A stretch of DNA of 64,000 nt from NCBI RefSeq assembly GCF_017573545.1, contig NZ_JAGEOK010000008.1, forward strand, positions 1 to 64,000, in the 5' to 3' direction. Position numbers and translations under genes: made by a program. Source of the stretch: Actinomadura nitritigenes. Its GTDB lineage: Bacteria; Actinomycetota; Actinomycetes; Streptosporangiales; Streptosporangiaceae. Below the pieces are notes generated by a model. It saw only the letters and a list, made by a program, of their open reading frames with translations, did no database searches and was not told where the DNA came from. The number at the start of each line of letters is the position of its first letter. Positions within the stretch are counted from its first letter, which is position 1. Below are positions 61,691 through 64,000 of the stretch, piece after piece.

Positions 61691-63076
61691 GTGGGCGAGC
61701 TGAGCAGGGACATCGGGGGCGCGGGAGACCCGCCGGCGCACGCCGGGACCCCCGGTGGGGGCGCGACGCGGGCGGGCGGCCGCGCCGCGTCCGTGGCGGA
61801 CGGCCCGTGGCGACCCGCGGCGATGGCCCGGTCCGCCGTGACCTGGACGTCCGCGCTGTACCTGGCGGTGAGCCTCGCGTTCGGGCTCGGCTGGTTCGTC
61901 GTCCTGGCCGTCGGGCTGGCGCTGTCGCTCGGCACCCTGATCATCTGGGTGGGGTTCCCGCTGCTCGCGCTGCTGATGGTGGCGTGGCGGTTCGGCGCGC
62001 GGCTGGAGCGCCGGCTGGTGCGGGCGGCGTTCGGCGTCACCCTGCCCGACCCGTACCGGCCGCGGCCGGAGAGCCGCAACCCGTTCGTCCGGCTGAGGAC
62101 GATGGCCGCCGATCCCGCCACCTGGAAGGACCTCGCCTACCTCGTCCTGCTGTTCCCCATCGCGATGGTGGAGTTCGTGGTGTCCGCCTTCGTGTGGGCG
62201 CTGACGGGCAGCCTGCTGTTCATGCCGCTGATCGTGCTGTTCGGCGGCGGCATGGAGATCAACCTCGGGCTGGTGACGTACTGGTCCGGGAACCCGGTCG
62301 AGGCGCTGCCGGTGTCGGCGGCGGGGCTGGTCGTCCTCGCGGCGGCGATGTACGTGACGCGGGGGATGGCGGTCGCGCACGCGGCGTGGGCCCGGCTGAT
62401 GCTCGGCCCGAGCGCGTCCCAGGCGGAGAACCTCGAGCTGCGGGAGCGGACCGCGCACCTGCGGGCCAGCCGGGCGCGCGGCGTCGACGCCGCGGAGTTC
62501 GAGCGCCGCCGCATCGAGCGGGACCTGCACGACGGCGCGCAGCAGCGGCTGCTGGCCGTCGCGATGGACATCGGCCGCGCCCGCGCGAAGCTCGACGACG
62601 ATCCGGAGGGCGCGCGGGCGCTGATCGAGCAGGCGCACGCCGGCACCAGGGAGGCCATCACCGAGCTGCGGGACCTCGCCCGCGGCATCTACCCGGCGAT
62701 CCTCACCGACCGCGGCCTGGACCCCGCGCTGTCCGGGCTGGCGGGGCGGGCGCCCGTGCCCGTCGAGGTCGCCGTCGACCTGCCGGAGCGGCCGCCGGCC
62801 GCGGTCGAGAGCATCGCCTACTTCATCGTCGCCGAGGCGCTGGCCAACATCGCCAAGTACGCGCGGGCGACCCGCGCGTCCGTCCGCGTCGCCCGCGACG
62901 ACCGCTGGGTCGTCGTCGAGGTGACCGACAACGGGGTCGGTGGTGCGGTGGCGCGCGCCGGGGGCGGGCTGGCCGGGCTGGCCGACCGGGCCGCCACCAT
63001 CGACGGGATGCTCATCGTGGACAGCCCGCCCGGCGGGCCCACGATCATCCGGGCGGACCTGCCCTGCACCTGGTGA
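61691..63076 (+). CDS. NarL-type sensor histidine kinase with DUF/sensor membrane domain
   Basis: This is a 461-residue kinase. After a Gly/Ala-rich start it has four to five helices in an N-terminal 'putative sensor' domain (SALYLAVSLAFGLGWFVVLAVGLAL, IWVGFPLLALLMVAW, LAYLVLLFPIAMVEFVVSAFVWAL, and LVVLAAAMYVTRGMAVAHAAW). The dimerisation/acceptor box is ERRRIERDLHDGAQQRLLAVAMDIG and the ATPase has FIVAEALANIAKYARA, VEVTDNGVGG and GGLAGLADRAATIDG. GTG 61691 has GGAGGG at five bases. The response regulator follows 60 bp later, and the two form one operon. Confidence 0.9.
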   Translation: MGELSRDIGGAGDPPAHAGTPGGGATRAGGRAASVADGPWRPAAMARSAVTWTSALYLAVSLAFGLGWFVVLAVGLALSLGTLIIWVGFPLLALLMVAWRFGARLERRLVRAAFGVTLPDPYRPRPESRNPFVRLRTMAADPATWKDLAYLVLLFPIAMVEFVVSAFVWALTGSLLFMPLIVLFGGGMEINLGLVTYWSGNPVEALPVSAAGLVVLAAAMYVTRGMAVAHAAWARLMLGPSASQAENLELRERTAHLRASRARGVDAAEFERRRIERDLHDGAQQRLLAVAMDIGRARAKLDDDPEGARALIEQAHAGTREAITELRDLARGIYPAILTDRGLDPALSGLAGRAPVPVEVAVDLPERPPAAVESIAYFIVAEALANIAKYARATRASVRVARDDRWVVVEVTDNGVGGAVARAGGGLAGLADRAATIDGMLIVDSPPGGPTIIRADLPCTW

Positions 63077-63136
63077 CCACCCGGCGATCCCTGGCGGCGC
63101 GGCCCGGCGCCGCCCGCGAGGCCCGATAATGGGCGC

Positions 63137-63790
63137 ATGCGGGTAGTGATCGCCGAGGATTCGGTGCTGTTGCGCGAAGGGCTCGTCCGGCTGCTCGCGG
63201 ACGCGGCGATCGAGACGGTCGCGACGGTCGGGGACGGCCCGGGGCTGCTCGGGATCGTCGAGGAGCACGAGCCGGACCTCGCCATCGTGGACGTGCGGAT
63301 GCCGCCGTCGTTCACCGACGAGGGGCTGCGCGCGGCGCTGGCCGTCCGCGAGCGCCGGCCCGGCACGCCGATCCTCGTCCTGTCGCAGTACGTGGAGGAG
63401 CGGTACGCGACGGACCTGATCGGCGGCGGCGCCGAGGGCGTCGGCTACCTGCTGAAGGAGCGGGTGTCGGACGTCGCGGAGTTCATCGACGCGGTCCGCC
63501 GGATCGCCGCCGGCGGGACCGTCATCGACCCGGAGGTGATCGGGCAGCTGCTCGGCCGGCGCCGCTCCGGCGACCCGCTGGAGGCGCTGACGCCGCGCGA
63601 GCGGGAGGTGCTGGGGCTGATGGCGCAGGGCCGCGCCAACGGCGCCATCGCCGAGAGCCTGGTCGTCACCGAGGGCGCGGTGGAGAAGCACATCTCCAAC
63701 ATCTTCGCCAAGCTCGACCTGCAGCCCGCGCAGGGCGGGCACCGCCGCGTGATGGCCGTCCTCGCCTACCTGGGCCGCGCCGACGGCTGA
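63137..63790 (+). CDS. LuxR/NarL-type response regulator
   Basis: This is a 217-residue partner of the preceding kinase. The receiver has MRVVIAEDSVLLREGLVRLL, phospho-acceptor Asp in LAIVDVRMPPSFTDEG and GYLLKERVSD; the C-terminal LuxR helix-turn-helix is LTPREREVLGLMAQGRANGAIAESLVVTEGAVEKHISNIFAKLDL. GATAAT lies six bases before the ATG, so the regulator can be made from its own leaderless transcript in addition to the operon message. Confidence 0.92.
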   Translation: MRVVIAEDSVLLREGLVRLLADAAIETVATVGDGPGLLGIVEEHEPDLAIVDVRMPPSFTDEGLRAALAVRERRPGTPILVLSQYVEERYATDLIGGGAEGVGYLLKERVSDVAEFIDAVRRIAAGGTVIDPEVIGQLLGRRRSGDPLEALTPREREVLGLMAQGRANGAIAESLVVTEGAVEKHISNIFAKLDLQPAQGGHRRVMAVLAYLGRADG

Positions 63791-63996
63791 ACCGGTCCGG
63801 GCGCGGGACCCCGATCCGAGATCGGGAATGACCGGTGACCTCGGCACGTTCGGGTATCTGGCACACTTGGACTGCAACCGCTGCGGTACCGGTTCACGCC
63901 TCCCGGATCTCCCATGGCGCCGTCGCGTGGAAACGACCACGCCGGACGGCCGTGCGAGCGGGGGCGCCCGGCGACCGCCTCATGCGAGGAGAACCC
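63791..63996 (+). promoter_or_regulatory. Leader region of the next gene
   Basis: 206 bp without a gene, containing short self-complementary stretches (CCGGT/ACCGG near 63794 and 63885; CCTC/GAGG at 63978-63988) and ending in GAGGAGA five bases before an ATG. In many actinobacteria rpmE follows rho and has a structured leader; the layout here fits but the identity is unproven. Confidence 0.35.
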
Positions 63997-64000
63997 ATGA
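63997..64000 (+). CDS. Start codon of a gene running off the window
   Basis: ATG 63997 is preceded by GAGGAGA at an ideal distance, so a gene begins here. Only ATGA is visible. By synteny with other actinobacteria it may be rpmE (ribosomal protein L31), whose proteins often start Met-Lys, but this cannot be tested within the window. Confidence 0.6.

Overview
This is chromosomal DNA from a very high-GC actinomycete. The NrtL-LysA-Hom-ThrC-ThrB-Rho gene order, mycosin/WXG-type genes, LCP and NarL-type two-component genes, a 13E12-type HNH protein and many leaderless -10 boxes (TAnnnT six or seven bases before the start codon) all point to Actinobacteria. An Actinomadura-like member of Streptosporangiales is my best guess, but the sequence alone does not prove the genus.

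Layout. 1-9.5 kb: the 3' end of an IS481-type transposase, a D-Ala-D-Ala carboxypeptidase with a long acidic cytoplasmic tail, an ECF sigma factor coupled to an LCP-domain protein, a CBS protein, a PLP enzyme divergent from an ABC exporter, and a serine hydrolase. 9.5-14.8 kb: a decayed cytochrome P450, a YeiH/LysR divergent pair, an HxlR regulator, an F420-reductase-like protein and a mycothiol-dependent-isomerase-like protein. 14.8-17.5 kb: an unusual unit in which two 192-bp inverted repeats, differing at one base, flank a PhzF-like gene and a DUF222/HNH gene. Each repeat can fold into nested stems, including a 65-nt four-arm cloverleaf that is perfect in the left copy. About 0.7 kb of apparently gene-free DNA follows.

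18-25 kb: a sugar ABC importer operon with a ROK kinase behind a DasR-like operator (probably amino-sugar uptake), and two duplicated SRPBCC proteins behind a possible stress promoter. 25-35 kb: a large LuxR-type ATPase regulator, a PucR-type regulator, a methyltransferase, a membrane-anchored esterase-fold protein, a two-component system with a small secreted or membrane protein between its genes, and an FAD monooxygenase. 35.9-39 kb: a three-gene type VII-associated operon (two WXG-like proteins and a mycosin) without the secretion machinery. 39-47 kb: a LysE exporter, a BpsA-like polyamine synthase, two SDR enzymes, a PucR regulator, an enoyl-CoA hydratase divergent from a TetR regulator, and an ArsR-SRPBCC fusion with a DinB-like partner and a 12-bp-arm operator. 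47-52.4 kb: secreted alkaline phosphatase, a patchwork of weakly coding DNA, a beta-carbonic anhydrase and small proteins.

52.7-64 kb is core genome: tRNA-Arg(CCG), a single-domain response regulator, nrtL-lysA-hom-thrC-thrB (the aspartate-family pathway, with overlapping stops and starts except at thrC), rho with a long leader and an Arg/Gly/Glu repeat insertion, a NarL-type two-component pair, and the first codon of a gene that may be rpmE.
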